A DNA stretch of 64,000 nt, from the NCBI RefSeq assembly GCF_000518705.1, contig NZ_JAEC01000025.1, positions 1 to 64,000 of the forward strand. The letters are read 5' to 3'. The translations under genes were made by a program, and so were the position numbers. Numbering within the stretch: position 1 is the stretch's first letter; every line of letters begins with the position of its first letter. The notes below the pieces were generated by a model. That model made no database searches. It was given only the letters and a program-made list of their open reading frames with translations, and was not told the origin of the DNA. This document shows, piece by piece, positions 27,131 through 35,974 of the stretch. This stretch comes from Shewanella colwelliana ATCC 39565 (lineage in GTDB: Bacteria > Pseudomonadota > Gammaproteobacteria > Enterobacterales > Shewanellaceae).

Positions 27131-27937
27131 TTGATTAACATTAGTAATGAAGTTATCTGTACAGAAGATGGCATCATCAAGGCTGTTTGTACCGGGCAAT
27201 ACTCAAAAGAAGTTTGTCTTGGTATAACAAATAGAGTGTTTGGTGTTGATTGGTGGAGTATGGAAGGCGAGACTTCATCTGTATCTGGTTTAACTGAAAA
27301 TCTTAAAGACACGGACTTGCTGCTAATTATTTCTGACTTTTCGGATGAGTCTGAGTTAAACAGCTGCTTTATGCTAAACCAAATCGCTGGTGAGCTTGGT
27401 GTGTTGGTGATGGTTTTTGCCCTGAATTGCAATACACAACACCTAAATAGTAACTGTACCCGGGTATCGCAATTAGCCACAACGGCTAACATTTTTATTA
27501 TTGAAGCTGAACTTTCCATCGAGCTATCAAATGAAGGTAACGAGCTTTCCTCTCAAGCTGACAACTTACAATGGTCCATGAAGGCTTTGATAGAGCTATT
27601 TACTAAAGCGTCGTTTGTTGGAGTCGACTTCGCTGATGTGAAGTGTGCTTTTAATAGAAAAGGGCTGTATCAATTTTATTGGGCCTCTGCTTATGGCCAT
27701 AATGCTACTCAAGTCGCTCATGCTCATTTATCTAAATTACTTCAAGTGGAATCTAAGGAGCATAAGAGCGTGGTAGTGAGTGTTTTTTGTGATTTGGATT
27801 ACTCTCTGCAAGACTTTCACTATATCAGTAGTGAGATAGGGTCGACTTTTTCAAATGACTCTTACTTTGTATGTGCCCCGATAGTTAACCCTCAGTTTTC
27901 TGAAAAAGTAGTGATTAGTGCATGCATCTCTGCTTAG
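27131..27937 (+). CDS. Diverged FtsZ-fold protein without GTPase signature
   Basis: A 268-aa protein whose order of motifs follows FtsZ. Residues 58-100 (NLKDTDLLLIISDF..., IAGELGVLVMVFAL) match FtsZ 'ALEGADMVFIAAGMGGGTGTG...VAKDLGILTVAVV', but the GGGTGTG loop is replaced by SDESELNS at 71-78. Residues 146-204 match the central helix and T7 loop: LIELFTKASFVGVDFADV keeps both T7 aspartates (D166, D169), while the asparagine before them is G164. Residues 211-266 match the C-terminal sheet. The N-terminal ~50 residues are too short to hold the glycine-rich T1 loop. The protein probably cannot bind GTP. The start is TTG with GAGGTAAG upstream. Confidence 0.75.
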   Translation: MINISNEVICTEDGIIKAVCTGQYSKEVCLGITNRVFGVDWWSMEGETSSVSGLTENLKDTDLLLIISDFSDESELNSCFMLNQIAGELGVLVMVFALNCNTQHLNSNCTRVSQLATTANIFIIEAELSIELSNEGNELSSQADNLQWSMKALIELFTKASFVGVDFADVKCAFNRKGLYQFYWASAYGHNATQVAHAHLSKLLQVESKEHKSVVVSVFCDLDYSLQDFHYISSEIGSTFSNDSYFVCAPIVNPQFSEKVVISACISA

Positions 27938-28038
27938 TGCGATGGACAGGACGTTTTGTGCCACAAACTCTTCTCTCCACCTTTCTGATTGCGGCCGCTG
28001 TTGAATTACAGGCTTGTAAATGAAATTTATATACCTAC

Positions 28039-28068
28039 TGTAGTGGTCAATATTTATTGACCACTACA
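28039..28068. repeat. 30-base palindrome
   Basis: TGTAGTGGTCAATA is followed after two bases by its exact complement TATTGACCACTACA. About 100 bases past the last island gene, it could end the operon transcript, although there is no T-run, or be the tip of a small mobile element. Confidence 0.85.
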
Positions 28069-28194
28069 AGCATAGACTCAAAACACTTTTTGATCATGAG
28101 TGGGTTTATGACCCTTATGACTCAAGTGTTAAAGAGCTAATAACTTTTACTAAAGTTTTTGACTGAATATCTATGATGAGCTTCTGTCATATAT

Positions 28195-28226
28195 TGTCCC
28201 GTCCTGAAATAGGTTGACGGTTTTAT
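28195..28226 (+). mobile_element. Possible insertion-sequence end relic
   Basis: TGTCCCGTCCTGAAATAGG, continuing TTGACGG, has the look of an IS3-type terminal repeat; this is from memory and unverified. A shorter, imperfect inverse (GGACAGGACG) lies at 27944-27953. No transposase remains between them. Confidence 0.35.
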
Positions 28227-28252
28227 CAGACCAGTAGCGATTCACTGGCAAC

Positions 28253-28285
28253 AAAAAAGCCTAACTTTTCAGTTAGGCTTTTTTG
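28253..28285. terminator. Terminator of tRNA-Pro
   Basis: A 13-bp stem AAAAAAGCCTAAC/GTTAGGCTTTTTT with a 6-base loop, six bases from the tRNA 3' end. Its symmetry lets it stop transcription from the island side as well. Confidence 0.9.
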
Positions 28286-28291
28286 TTGAAT

Positions 28292-28368
28292 TGGTCGGTA
28301 TGAGAGGATTCGAACCTCCGACCCCTGACACCCCATGACAGTGCGCTACCGGGCTGCGCTACATACCG
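28292..28368 (-). tRNA. proL: tRNA-Pro (GGG)
   Basis: A 77-nt cloverleaf with CCA encoded. The anticodon loop is ATGGGGT, anticodon GGG, in the stem CTGTC/GTCAG with the same T-T mismatch as E. coli proL. It sits next to yejM, as in E. coli. The island ends directly at its 3' side, the usual target for tRNA-specific integrases. Confidence 0.96.
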
Positions 28369-28504
28369 ATTTATCACTAACAGCATCAAGTTGGGGTCTG
28401 TTAGGACAGGCCGAACTTTATCAACTAGTTGCGGCTTGCGCAAGTCTTTAGCGTTCAACCTATTATCGATTGATTAGTTTCTAATCGCACATCACAATGC
28501 GTGC

Positions 28505-30289
28505 TTAATGATTATAAAAACGTCTTCCTTCTCGCATCACTTCGATAAGTTCTGGCGCACTGATTTTTTTACGAATTCTTTGACTGTAGGCTTTGTTGTA
28601 AATTCGGTATTTACCATGGCGATCGATCACAGTTATCTCATCTTGTTGGTAGATGCCAAAAATAAGATTATCACCGACGTAGCTCCATGCTGCCGAATTT
28701 GGTTGCAGTAAGCTACGGCCTGAACTGTAGTCTTTTGCTGGGTTATTACAGTTTATCAGCTGGGTCATTATGGTCGGGACTACGCCTGAATGACTGGTTG
28801 CATAATCTACCGACTTAGAATGCTGCTGATTGGGCCAGTGAATAATTAATGGCACTTGGACGTTGCTGGGGGATAAGTTAGAGCGTGACTCATCTCCATT
28901 ACTGGTAAACACTTTTCCGCTTACCCCAGTGACCAGCACAAAGGTATTGCTAGGCAGCTCAGTGAGCAGCTGTTGAAGCTGGGTATCAACAAAATATAAT
29001 GATTGACGATACTGATTAAACAAGACTTTTTGCGCGGCTTTTAGCGGCAATTGAGGCTTGACGGTTTCGATTCCAAGAAAACCCACCGGAGTATCATAGC
29101 TATCAGGACTTTGCAGATTAACCAATGAATACCATGGTTGGTTTTGCGCTTTATGCCATTGCCTAAACGCCTCAATAGCTTTGATATCAGCCATAGCGAC
29201 GCCATCGTCGATCGATTGAACCTGATTATCTAGCCCTTGATAAAGGGCATGTGGGACGATGTTGTCTTTGTCTGGAGCAAAGCGACCCATGGCATAGCCT
29301 TGGCGAGCCAGCTCTTGATGCAGCGCTGGTGGACGGTAATTTAGGTCATTGGCGGCAATGTAGCTACCTTGTAAGCCATAGAGTAGCGAAAACATACCGC
29401 TGTTATGCATGTTGCCGCCACTTAAGTGATGTTTGAACTGGTGATTTTGCTGTGCAAACTGACTTAAAAACGGCATGGTGACAGGATCGAGTAGATCAGC
29501 TCTAAAGCCGTCAATTGCGACGATGAGGATATTAATTTGATCATCAGGTTTGCACTGTAGTGGTGCGATAGGGTAATTCAGCGCAGGTTGCAGACTCTCG
29601 GGCGCATGGGCAACCGTGCTCTTTTCTATGCCATGGCTTTCCATAAAGGATCTTGCTGTTGCCGGATAGGAGAGAGGATAGGCGTCATCGAGTCGGGTGA
29701 TTTCGGTAATATCAGCAGCATCAGCCCAGATGTGAATTAAATGGCTACTGATAAAACAGATCCCTACAACTGCCACGACTTTGTTGCCACAGTTTACCTT
29801 GCGGATTTTCTCGATTCGTTTCCACAGATAATTGGCGGCGGTAAGCTCTAAAATTAGAATACCGATTGGAGTAACAATGTATGATGTACCTTGTAGTAAT
29901 GCGTTGAGGTCGGCCCACGCAATATCAAAGACAAATGGGCTGAGGTGCAAGCCATAATCGTCATAAATCAAAGTGTCATACAGTAAGACGCACAAGCTTA
30001 ACGTTGCAGCGACTGCAGCAAGCCCGCGTAATATCTTGGAGTAAGGCAAGATAAGAGTAATGGGAAACAGCAATACAAGGTATACAATGAATGCTAAGAA
30101 ACTAAAGTGACCTATCGTGCTAATGACTAAATAAAACCAGCCTAACCAGCTCTCTGGTGCACCGACGGTTTCAATATAACGGACACCGACAATCATAGCT
30201 AAAAAGCCGTTAAAAAAGGCAAACCAATGCCCCCAGCTAACTAAGCGTGATACGCGATCACGTCCCATCTCTTTTTTACGCTCGATCAT
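28505..30289 (-). CDS. yejM: LPS-sensing inner-membrane protein YejM/LapC/PbgA
   Basis: A 594-aa protein with five N-terminal membrane helices (about 1-190; VSRLVSWGHWFAFFNGFL matches YejM) and a periplasmic sulfatase/alkaline-phosphatase-fold domain (about 250-580; ILIVAIDGFRADLL, SGGNMHNSGMF). In enterobacteria it senses lipopolysaccharide and protects LpxC from LapB/FtsH proteolysis; it is not thought to hydrolyse sulfate esters. The gene is third in yejK/L/M order, with yejK divergent, and tRNA-Pro lies beyond its 3' end. The first ATG is used; M8 is an alternative start. Confidence 0.93.
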   Translation of the reverse strand: MIERKKEMGRDRVSRLVSWGHWFAFFNGFLAMIVGVRYIETVGAPESWLGWFYLVISTIGHFSFLAFIVYLVLLFPITLILPYSKILRGLAAVAATLSLCVLLYDTLIYDDYGLHLSPFVFDIAWADLNALLQGTSYIVTPIGILILELTAANYLWKRIEKIRKVNCGNKVVAVVGICFISSHLIHIWADAADITEITRLDDAYPLSYPATARSFMESHGIEKSTVAHAPESLQPALNYPIAPLQCKPDDQINILIVAIDGFRADLLDPVTMPFLSQFAQQNHQFKHHLSGGNMHNSGMFSLLYGLQGSYIAANDLNYRPPALHQELARQGYAMGRFAPDKDNIVPHALYQGLDNQVQSIDDGVAMADIKAIEAFRQWHKAQNQPWYSLVNLQSPDSYDTPVGFLGIETVKPQLPLKAAQKVLFNQYRQSLYFVDTQLQQLLTELPSNTFVLVTGVSGKVFTSNGDESRSNLSPSNVQVPLIIHWPNQQHSKSVDYATSHSGVVPTIMTQLINCNNPAKDYSSGRSLLQPNSAAWSYVGDNLIFGIYQQDEITVIDRHGKYRIYNKAYSQRIRKKISAPELIEVMREGRRFYNH

Positions 30290-30402
30290 AGGGATCCGCT
30301 AATTATTGAAAATCGACACTATCTTAATTTTTTATCTAGTAATATTGCCAGTTTTTTACCAATAAAAACAAATTTATTGGTCACATCTGACATCAATCAT
30401 TG

Positions 30403-30618
30403 CTAGCTTTTTACCGACTGAGTCAGGGCTTTGGCAAATTGCTCTGCGACTTGCTCACGCGCTTCTTGTGGTACTTTACGAGTGAGTAGGTCTGTCACAC
30501 AGTTACCCAAAACCATCAAGCTTAGATCGGTTGGTGCTTGGTGTTTAGCTAATACCGCTAGCATTTCAGCGATGATAGATTCTACTTGAGTGTTTGAGTA
30601 TTTAGATTGGATAGCCAT
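30403..30618 (-). CDS. yejL: YejL family protein (UPF0352)
   Basis: A 71-aa helical protein matching Yej[39 protein letters not shown]... The function is unknown; it forms a small helical dimer in structural-genomics work on the family. It is upstream of yejM on the same strand and divergent from yejK with a 75-base gap that must hold both promoters. Confidence 0.92.
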   Translation of the reverse strand: MAIQSKYSNTQVESIIAEMLAVLAKHQAPTDLSLMVLGNCVTDLLTRKVPQEAREQVAEQFAKALTQSVKS

Positions 30619-30693
30619 ATAAAAAATTTTTCACTTTTAATTGAAATAGCAGCATATAATAACGGATTTCTACCATTATCACTATCGAGGCTT

Positions 30694-31725
30694 ATGAGTA
30701 TTAACGTCGAACAAGCAATTATTCATGCTATTTCCCAAGATGGCGATGGCCAACTAAGTTGCAGATTGCGCCCACAACCGCTTTTAAACAGCCAAGCGGT
30801 AGAAACCATGCTGGATGAGTTGCATCAAACTTACACGACAAAAGCGGGTAAAGGCTTTGGTCATTTCGGTACTCATGGCGAAGATGGTGAAGCCAACCCT
30901 AAGTTTAAAGATGCGCTAACTGAATATCGCAATGGCGAATTGGGTTTTGTGGAGTTTTCCGGACTTGCGGGCAAACTGTTGCAAGAAGAACTGGCAAAAT
31001 ATGATTTCAGTCAGGGCGGATTCTTGTTGCTGTCCTGCTATACCCATATGACCAGTGACTACCTCTTTGTGTCGTTGCTGAATGCTAAATCGTCGATGAC
31101 AGTGCTCGATGACATGGAGCTATCGCAAAACACCCATCTAGATTTGAACAATGTTCAACTGGCGGCGCGTATTGATCTGACCGAATGGCAGGCCGATCCC
31201 GATTCCGTCAAATATATCTCGTTTGTTCGTGGACGAGCGGGGCGTAAGGTTGCCGATTTCTTCTTAGACTTTATGGGCTGTGTCGAAGGGGTCAATACCA
31301 AAGCGCAAAACAAGTCGTTGATGAACGCTGTTGAAGACTTTGTTTCAGGCAGTGAATTGACTAAGGATGAGCGTCAGCAATGCCGAGAGAAAGTGTTTGA
31401 ATACTGTAGCGAACGTTGTGATGTCGGTGCCGATATTCAACTTAAAGATCTAGCCGATGAACTGGCCGACTCGGGGATGGATTCATTCTATGATTTTGCG
31501 CAGGGCGGCGATTATGAACTGGAAGATGAGTTTCCTGGTGATAAGCCCACTTTACGCCAGTTAAAGAAGTTTTCAGGAACCGGTGGTGGTGTTACCTTGA
31601 GCTTTGATGGTCAGCATTTAGGTGAGCGGGTGATCTATGACCCTATCTCAGATTCCATATTAATCAAAGGTGTGCCGGCCAATCTTAAAGATCAGTTAGA
31701 TAGGCGCTTAAAAGGCGGGCAATAG
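30694..31725 (+). CDS. yejK: Nucleoid-associated protein YejK/NdpA
   Basis: A 343-aa nucleoid protein that spreads over DNA and has been found with the nucleoid in E. coli. [20 protein letters not shown] at the start and [14 protein letters not shown] near the C-terminus are family signatures. I chose the ATG at 30694 with CGAGG upstream; in-frame codons before it overlap the divergent yejL. A strong terminator follows. Confidence 0.93.
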   Translation: MSINVEQAIIHAISQDGDGQLSCRLRPQPLLNSQAVETMLDELHQTYTTKAGKGFGHFGTHGEDGEANPKFKDALTEYRNGELGFVEFSGLAGKLLQEELAKYDFSQGGFLLLSCYTHMTSDYLFVSLLNAKSSMTVLDDMELSQNTHLDLNNVQLAARIDLTEWQADPDSVKYISFVRGRAGRKVADFFLDFMGCVEGVNTKAQNKSLMNAVEDFVSGSELTKDERQQCREKVFEYCSERCDVGADIQLKDLADELADSGMDSFYDFAQGGDYELEDEFPGDKPTLRQLKKFSGTGGGVTLSFDGQHLGERVIYDPISDSILIKGVPANLKDQLDRRLKGGQ

Positions 31726-31742
31726 TTTCAAGCGAGTATTAA

Positions 31743-31777
31743 TGAAAAGCGCCGTAATTAGGCGCTTTTCATTTTTT
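31743..31777 (+). terminator. Terminator of yejK
   Basis: An 11-bp stem TGAAAAGCGCC/GGCGCTTTTCA, a 7-base loop and six T. Confidence 0.92.
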
Positions 31778-31962
31778 GGCTGTAGGCGATGGCTGACCGA
31801 CACAAAGATAGACAAAATAGCCGATTGATGGCTATCAATATTGCTGTAGCTTGCTAAAATGACCTTCCATGGATGCGATCATCCAAGCTTGATTTTGAAT
31901 CCGTTGGCCGATTGCCAGTGGGATTATAGAAGGGTGGACTGTTTTTCTGCCTAGGAGATTAA

Positions 31963-32853
31963 ATGCAACTTTTCGTTAGAGATTTAACCGTTATCGATTT
32001 TTCATATCTATGCCCAATCCGCGGTATGGTAGGAGAAAGCTGGATTGTCGACGTGCTGCTCGATGGCGGCTTAGGCGATCAAAATATGGTGTTGGATTTT
32101 GCTAAAGTCAAACGCACGATAAAAAACACCATTGACGACGTCGCTGACCACCGTCTATTGATCCCCACAGCCTGCTCTGAAGTCAGATGGCAGCAGCAAG
32201 GCGATCGTGTTTGGATGGATTTTAAAAGCCTGTCAGGAAATATCCACCTTGCTTGTCCCGCGCAAGCCTTCGCCCTTATTCCTACAGAGATCATTGATTT
32301 CGATAGCGTCAATGCGTTCTTGCAAAAGGCGTTAAAAGAGGTATTGCCAGATAATGTTAATGGGATAGCACTTACTTTACGTAATGAACTGCACGAAACT
32401 CCTTTTTATCATTATTCTCACGGTCTTAGAAAGCATGACGGAAATTGCCAACGTATTGCACATGGCCATAGAAGTCCGATTAATGTGTTTGAAAATGGTG
32501 TGTCGGCGCCGCAATGGGATGAGTACTGGGCACGTCGTTGGAAGGATATCTATCTAGGCTCTGTTGAGGATTTGGTTGAAGTTGATGAGTTAGACTTGTC
32601 AGTGCAAACCCTTGTGAGTGACGACACCCACTATGGTTTTCATTACGTATCGCCTCAAGGGGATTTCCAGTTGGCGATGCCTAAGAAACGGTGTGAAATT
32701 ATTCCCCACGATACGACCGTTGAACTCCTGGCCGAATTTATTGCCAATACATTAGTGACTGAAGTGCCTGATAGTGAGTTTAAAGTGATCGCCTTTGAAG
32801 GTGTCGGTAAAGGTGCGATTTCGGTTAAAGGCAAACAAACCGATAGTGAATAA
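31963..32853 (+). CDS. Tandem QueD-like (6-carboxytetrahydropterin synthase) protein
   Basis: A 296-aa protein with two pterin-synthase-like halves. The second (about 140-290) has FYHYSHGLRKH and RIAHGHRSPI, which supply the zinc histidines. The first (about 1-130) keeps the fold and MVLDFAKVKRTI...ADHRLLIP, but its metal histidines are replaced (FSYLCP, VGES). QueD proteins convert dihydroneopterin triphosphate to carboxytetrahydropterin on the way to queuosine. The halves look complementary: one brings zinc, the other the DF/DH elements. The true substrate is not certain. Confidence 0.82.
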   Translation: MQLFVRDLTVIDFSYLCPIRGMVGESWIVDVLLDGGLGDQNMVLDFAKVKRTIKNTIDDVADHRLLIPTACSEVRWQQQGDRVWMDFKSLSGNIHLACPAQAFALIPTEIIDFDSVNAFLQKALKEVLPDNVNGIALTLRNELHETPFYHYSHGLRKHDGNCQRIAHGHRSPINVFENGVSAPQWDEYWARRWKDIYLGSVEDLVEVDELDLSVQTLVSDDTHYGFHYVSPQGDFQLAMPKKRCEIIPHDTTVELLAEFIANTLVTEVPDSEFKVIAFEGVGKGAISVKGKQTDSE

Positions 32854-32867
32854 TGAAAGGAGTTGTT

Positions 32868-33698
32868 GTGAAAGCCATTTTGATACCCGTTATTTTGTCC
32901 TTACTTACTGTCAGTGGCTTAGCCACTGCAGAGGTCTCATTGTATGGCAAAATGGAACAAGGTGCTTTGATACGGGGTGAGACACTACCCGGCAGTGCCG
33001 TGTACCTTAATGGCCAGCCTATTCAAGTGACCCCAGACGGTAAGTTTGCCTTTGGTTTTGAACGTGAAGCGTCGCTATCTCAACAGCTAAAGCTGGTTTA
33101 CCCTGATGGGCTGACCCAAGTAAAACCACTGACGATTACGGAAAAAAAATATAAGATTGATAGGGTTAATGGTATTACTAAAAAGATCATGAAACCTGAT
33201 CCCCAAGCACAAGCTCGGGCGGCAAAAGATAGCAAACAAGTTAAGGCTGCACGCAGTACCTTTAGTGAACAAGAGGCCTTTAGTCATGAATTTATTTGGC
33301 CGTTAACTGGCAGAATTTCAGGGGTTTACGGTAGTCAGCGAGTGTATAATGGTAAGCCGGGTAATCCGCATTATGGTGTTGATGTTGCGGCGAAAACAGG
33401 CACTGTCGTTGTGGCGCCTGCAGACGGTGTGATTAGCCTGTCTGTGCCTGACATGTTCTATTCTGGCGGCACGATTGTGCTCGATCATGGTTATGGTGTG
33501 AGCTCAAGCTTTCTGCATTTGAGTAAGCTTTATGTTAAGCAAGGTGATGAGATCAAACAAGGCCAGCCGATTGCCGAAGTTGGGGCGACGGGCAGAGCAA
33601 CTGGGCCGCATTTAGATTGGCGGCTTAATTGGTTTCAGATGCGTCTAGACCCTGTGACAGTGGTCCCCTCGATGCAGAGCGTACTGGCGAAACAGTAG
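32868..33698 (+). CDS. Secreted M23 peptidase (LytM domain)
   Basis: A 276-aa periplasmic protein. The signal peptide (AILIPVILSLLTVSGLATA) is best used with the GTG start at 32868, which has AAAGGA seven bases before; an ATG at 32853 touches the previous stop but has no ribosome site. The C-terminal M23 domain has HYGVDVAA, FLHLS and GPHLDWRL, giving the zinc and catalytic histidines. Such proteins cut or regulate cutting of peptidoglycan cross-links. The gene is translationally linked to the QueD-like gene. Confidence 0.87.
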   Translation: MKAILIPVILSLLTVSGLATAEVSLYGKMEQGALIRGETLPGSAVYLNGQPIQVTPDGKFAFGFEREASLSQQLKLVYPDGLTQVKPLTITEKKYKIDRVNGITKKIMKPDPQAQARAAKDSKQVKAARSTFSEQEAFSHEFIWPLTGRISGVYGSQRVYNGKPGNPHYGVDVAAKTGTVVVAPADGVISLSVPDMFYSGGTIVLDHGYGVSSSFLHLSKLYVKQGDEIKQGQPIAEVGATGRATGPHLDWRLNWFQMRLDPVTVVPSMQSVLAKQ

Positions 33699-33711
33699 CA
33701 AACAAATAGTT

Positions 33712-33736
33712 AAAAAGGCGTCTAGGGCGCCTTTTT
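33712..33736. terminator. Bidirectional terminator after the M23 gene
   Basis: Stem AAAAAGGCG/CGCCTTTTT with a 7-base loop between convergent genes. Confidence 0.88.
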
Positions 33737-33772
33737 CTATCTCAATCAACAGTTTCATTTATTTTGGTTTGG

Positions 33773-34474
33773 TCACTTAGCGCCGGCATCAATCAATGCG
33801 TTTTTAAAGTCGTTTAGCCAACGGCGGTAAACGGTACGCACATCTCCCCAATTAAACACTTGAGTGTTCTGTCGCCACTGCTCAAAGGCTTGACCACGAT
33901 CAGCCACTTTGGCTAATACTTCACCGGTTTCTCCATCTTTAATCACGGCAAGCAGCAACATTGACCCTGACGTTTGCGTGTAGGTGCTTCCCAATGAGCG
34001 GTAACTTTTACGACTCTTCTCTATTGGTGCACTAAGACGAATATCTGTGACGGCTGCTTGGATGATCAAGGTATTGGCACCAGCTTTGTTAACTAGGGTA
34101 AATGGCTGTTCAGCATTAAATACCCTTTGACTCATCTCATGGAATGCCGTTGCCATTTTAGTCAGGCTCTCCTCTGGCAGTTGGTAGGTCGCATTAGGGC
34201 CATCTGTGCGGGGGTCTATCTTAGGTGGTTTGTAGTCTGGACTATGATCGTTGGTGACTTGTACTGGGCTAAAATAGAGTTTGCTGTAATGCGTCCAATC
34301 AATATTGGGCCGCACGTATGAAAGTGCTAACCTGCTATTTTCTACCTTCACTAAGCCTTCATTGGTGACTTGAGCATTGTCACCAGTCGGTATGCTGGGA
34401 GGCTGAGTACTACAGCCCACAATGCTTGAGAGCATAATGCTGCCAATGAGTGGCACGATTCTGTAACGATTCAT
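33773..34474 (-). CDS. DUF3313-type lipoprotein
   Basis: A 233-aa lipoprotein: the signal MLSSIVGC puts the lipidated cysteine at residue 21. The body fits the DUF3313 family, with RPNIDWTHYSKLYFSPVQV near 55-73 and a stretch near 175-205 with DGETGEVLAKVADRG. Function unknown; homologues sit in the outer membrane or periplasm. Single gene, convergent with the M23 gene. Confidence 0.8.
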   Translation of the reverse strand: MNRYRIVPLIGSIMLSSIVGCSTQPPSIPTGDNAQVTNEGLVKVENSRLALSYVRPNIDWTHYSKLYFSPVQVTNDHSPDYKPPKIDPRTDGPNATYQLPEESLTKMATAFHEMSQRVFNAEQPFTLVNKAGANTLIIQAAVTDIRLSAPIEKSRKSYRSLGSTYTQTSGSMLLLAVIKDGETGEVLAKVADRGQAFEQWRQNTQVFNWGDVRTVYRRWLNDFKNALIDAGAK

Positions 34475-34603
34475 CTTTTCGTCCTTAAAAATTTATTGAA
34501 TAAAACAAAATATTTATACGCTAAACGCGGGATAGTGGATCAGCTTATAACACCTGTCTATTATTTGCTTGGCAGTGTTTGTCCCAATGCTGGGTGATCG
34601 TAA

Positions 34604-35278
34604 GTGGCCATGAGTGCGTATGATCACCATGTTGTTTTACTGGGTATAAATGTGATCAATACAAAGGCTTCAATTAATTCATCTCAATCGGAGAAAACTG
34701 AGTACCCACTTAGTTTAGCTGTCTTTCCGCTACCACTGTTTATCTTGCCTGGTGGGATTCAACGATTGAGGATATTTGAACCTCGCTATCTCGCTATGGT
34801 CTCCCAAGCGACTAATGGCGATGGCTTTGTGATGGCGCGTTATGATAAAAATGCGATGCATAACGTCGCAGGCTGGGGGACTCGAGTGCAGATCATTGAT
34901 TTTGACATGGATGATGATGGTGTGTTGGTCATAGATGTGAGAGGACAGCATCTGGTACGGTTAGAAGGGCTATATAGCCGACATGATGGCTTATTGATGG
35001 CCAAGGCCGACTATCTGCCCCATTGGACCTGCTTGGAAGCGGGAGTTGCTGCGACCGATTTGGCAACGCTGCTTAAATCCATCTTCGACGATAACGACAA
35101 GCTAGCCCAACTGTACCAACAAGTCTATTTTGACTCAGGGGAGTGGGTGTGCGCTCGCTTTTTGGAACTATTGCCCTTATCCTTGAATGATAAGGAAAAA
35201 TTTATTGAGCCCAGTAGTTACATTCAGCTCAAGCAATTTCTCCACACGTTTATTTTCGGTAATGAAAAATTAAATTGA
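34604..35278 (+). CDS. LON substrate-binding-domain protein
   Basis: A 224-aa protein consisting mainly of the N-terminal substrate-binding domain of Lon protease: LAVFPLPLFILPGGIQRLRIFEPRYLAMV is diagnostic. There is no ATPase or protease domain. Function is unknown. The GTG at 34604 or ATG at 34610 could start it; the first ~35 residues are not conserved-looking. It lies just before the sigma factor but has a 57-base gap. Confidence 0.82.
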   Translation: MAMSAYDHHVVLLGINVINTKASINSSQSEKTEYPLSLAVFPLPLFILPGGIQRLRIFEPRYLAMVSQATNGDGFVMARYDKNAMHNVAGWGTRVQIIDFDMDDDGVLVIDVRGQHLVRLEGLYSRHDGLLMAKADYLPHWTCLEAGVAATDLATLLKSIFDDNDKLAQLYQQVYFDSGEWVCARFLELLPLSLNDKEKFIEPSSYIQLKQFLHTFIFGNEKLN

Positions 35279-35302
35279 TCCCTTTTGCCTTACTGAGCGT
35301 AT
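35276..35302 (+). promoter_or_regulatory. Candidate ECF sigma (RpoE/ChrR-type) promoter
   Basis: TGATCC at 35276-35281 matches the -35 element reported for ChrR-controlled sigma E promoters of Rhodobacter. CGTATT about 17 bases later is a possible -10. It precedes the sigma gene, which such systems autoregulate. Confidence 0.4.
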
Positions 35303-35335
35303 TGACCGTTAATTAATGACAATGGTTGAGACGAT

Positions 35336-35974
35336 ATGCAGCAGACAGTGAGCAGAAGCGACCCGAGCAGGGAGAGCAAGACTATCGCCAATATCGCCGA
35401 GCAGCAGGTACCAGAAGAGCTATCTGATTGGCTAGTGAGTGTTGCATCACAACGAGACAAGCAAGCGTTTACCCGTTTGTTTCAGTTCTTCGCTCCCAAA
35501 ATTCTTCGGTTTGGTATTAAGCAGCTGGGTAATGAAGCCCAAGGCAACGAGCTGGTCCAAGACACAATGACCAACGTTTGGCGCAAAGCGCACCTCTATG
35601 ACAGTAGCAAAGGGGCGGCCACGACGTGGGTTTACACCATTATGCGTAATGCCTCGTTCGATATGTTGCGCCGAATTAAAGCGAAAAATGAGCAAAACCT
35701 TGGTGACGATATCTGGCCAGTCGATATGGCACAAGATGAGGGAAGTAGCGTTACCGAGAGTTTTGGTGATCATCTGATGGAAAAGCAGATGTTGGATTAT
35801 GTTGAGTCTTTGCCCCTTGCCCAGCAAGCCGTGGTCAAGGGCGTTTACTACCAAGAGCTGTCGCAAGAGCAGTTGGCGCAGCAGTTGGGTGTCCCAATAG
35901 GCACAGTAAAGTCGAGATTAAGATTAGCACTAGCTAAATTAAAGCAGCAGATGGGAGACGAGTATCATGATTAA
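35336..35974 (+). CDS. ECF RNA polymerase sigma factor, partner of ChrR
   Basis: A 212-aa sigma-70-type extracytoplasmic factor. Region 2 covers FTRLFQFFAPKILRFGIKQLG through AATTWVYTIMRN (about 40-110). Region 4 (LPLAQQAVVKGVYYQELSQEQLAQQLG, then GTVKSRLRLAL) recognises the -35 element. The following gene overlaps by eight bases and encodes a ChrR anti-sigma factor, so this is a RpoE/ChrR pair responding to singlet oxygen and photooxidative stress. It heads the long same-strand run that ends at 45067. Confidence 0.92.
   Translation: MQQTVSRSDPSRESKTIANIAEQQVPEELSDWLVSVASQRDKQAFTRLFQFFAPKILRFGIKQLGNEAQGNELVQDTMTNVWRKAHLYDSSKGAATTWVYTIMRNASFDMLRRIKAKNEQNLGDDIWPVDMAQDEGSSVTESFGDHLMEKQMLDYVESLPLAQQAVVKGVYYQELSQEQLAQQLGVPIGTVKSRLRLALAKLKQQMGDEYHD

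Larger units (their letters stand above)
27938..28291. other. Gene-free right flank of the island, with mobile-element relics
   Basis: No gene is visible. The stretch holds a 30-base palindrome (28039-28068), an insertion-sequence-like end (28195-28226), a short imperfect counterpart near 27944, and the bidirectional terminator of tRNA-Pro. This is what an eroded integration boundary beside a tRNA gene looks like. Confidence 0.55.

Noticed and set aside
16559-28301. A large element bounded by two copies of the tRNA-Pro end
   Set aside because: It would include nadE and other core genes, and the match is only 12 bases. The island is more simply bounded near 22.8 kb.
28273-28458. Open frame over tRNA-Pro
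   Set aside because: It translates the tRNA itself, on the tRNA strand.
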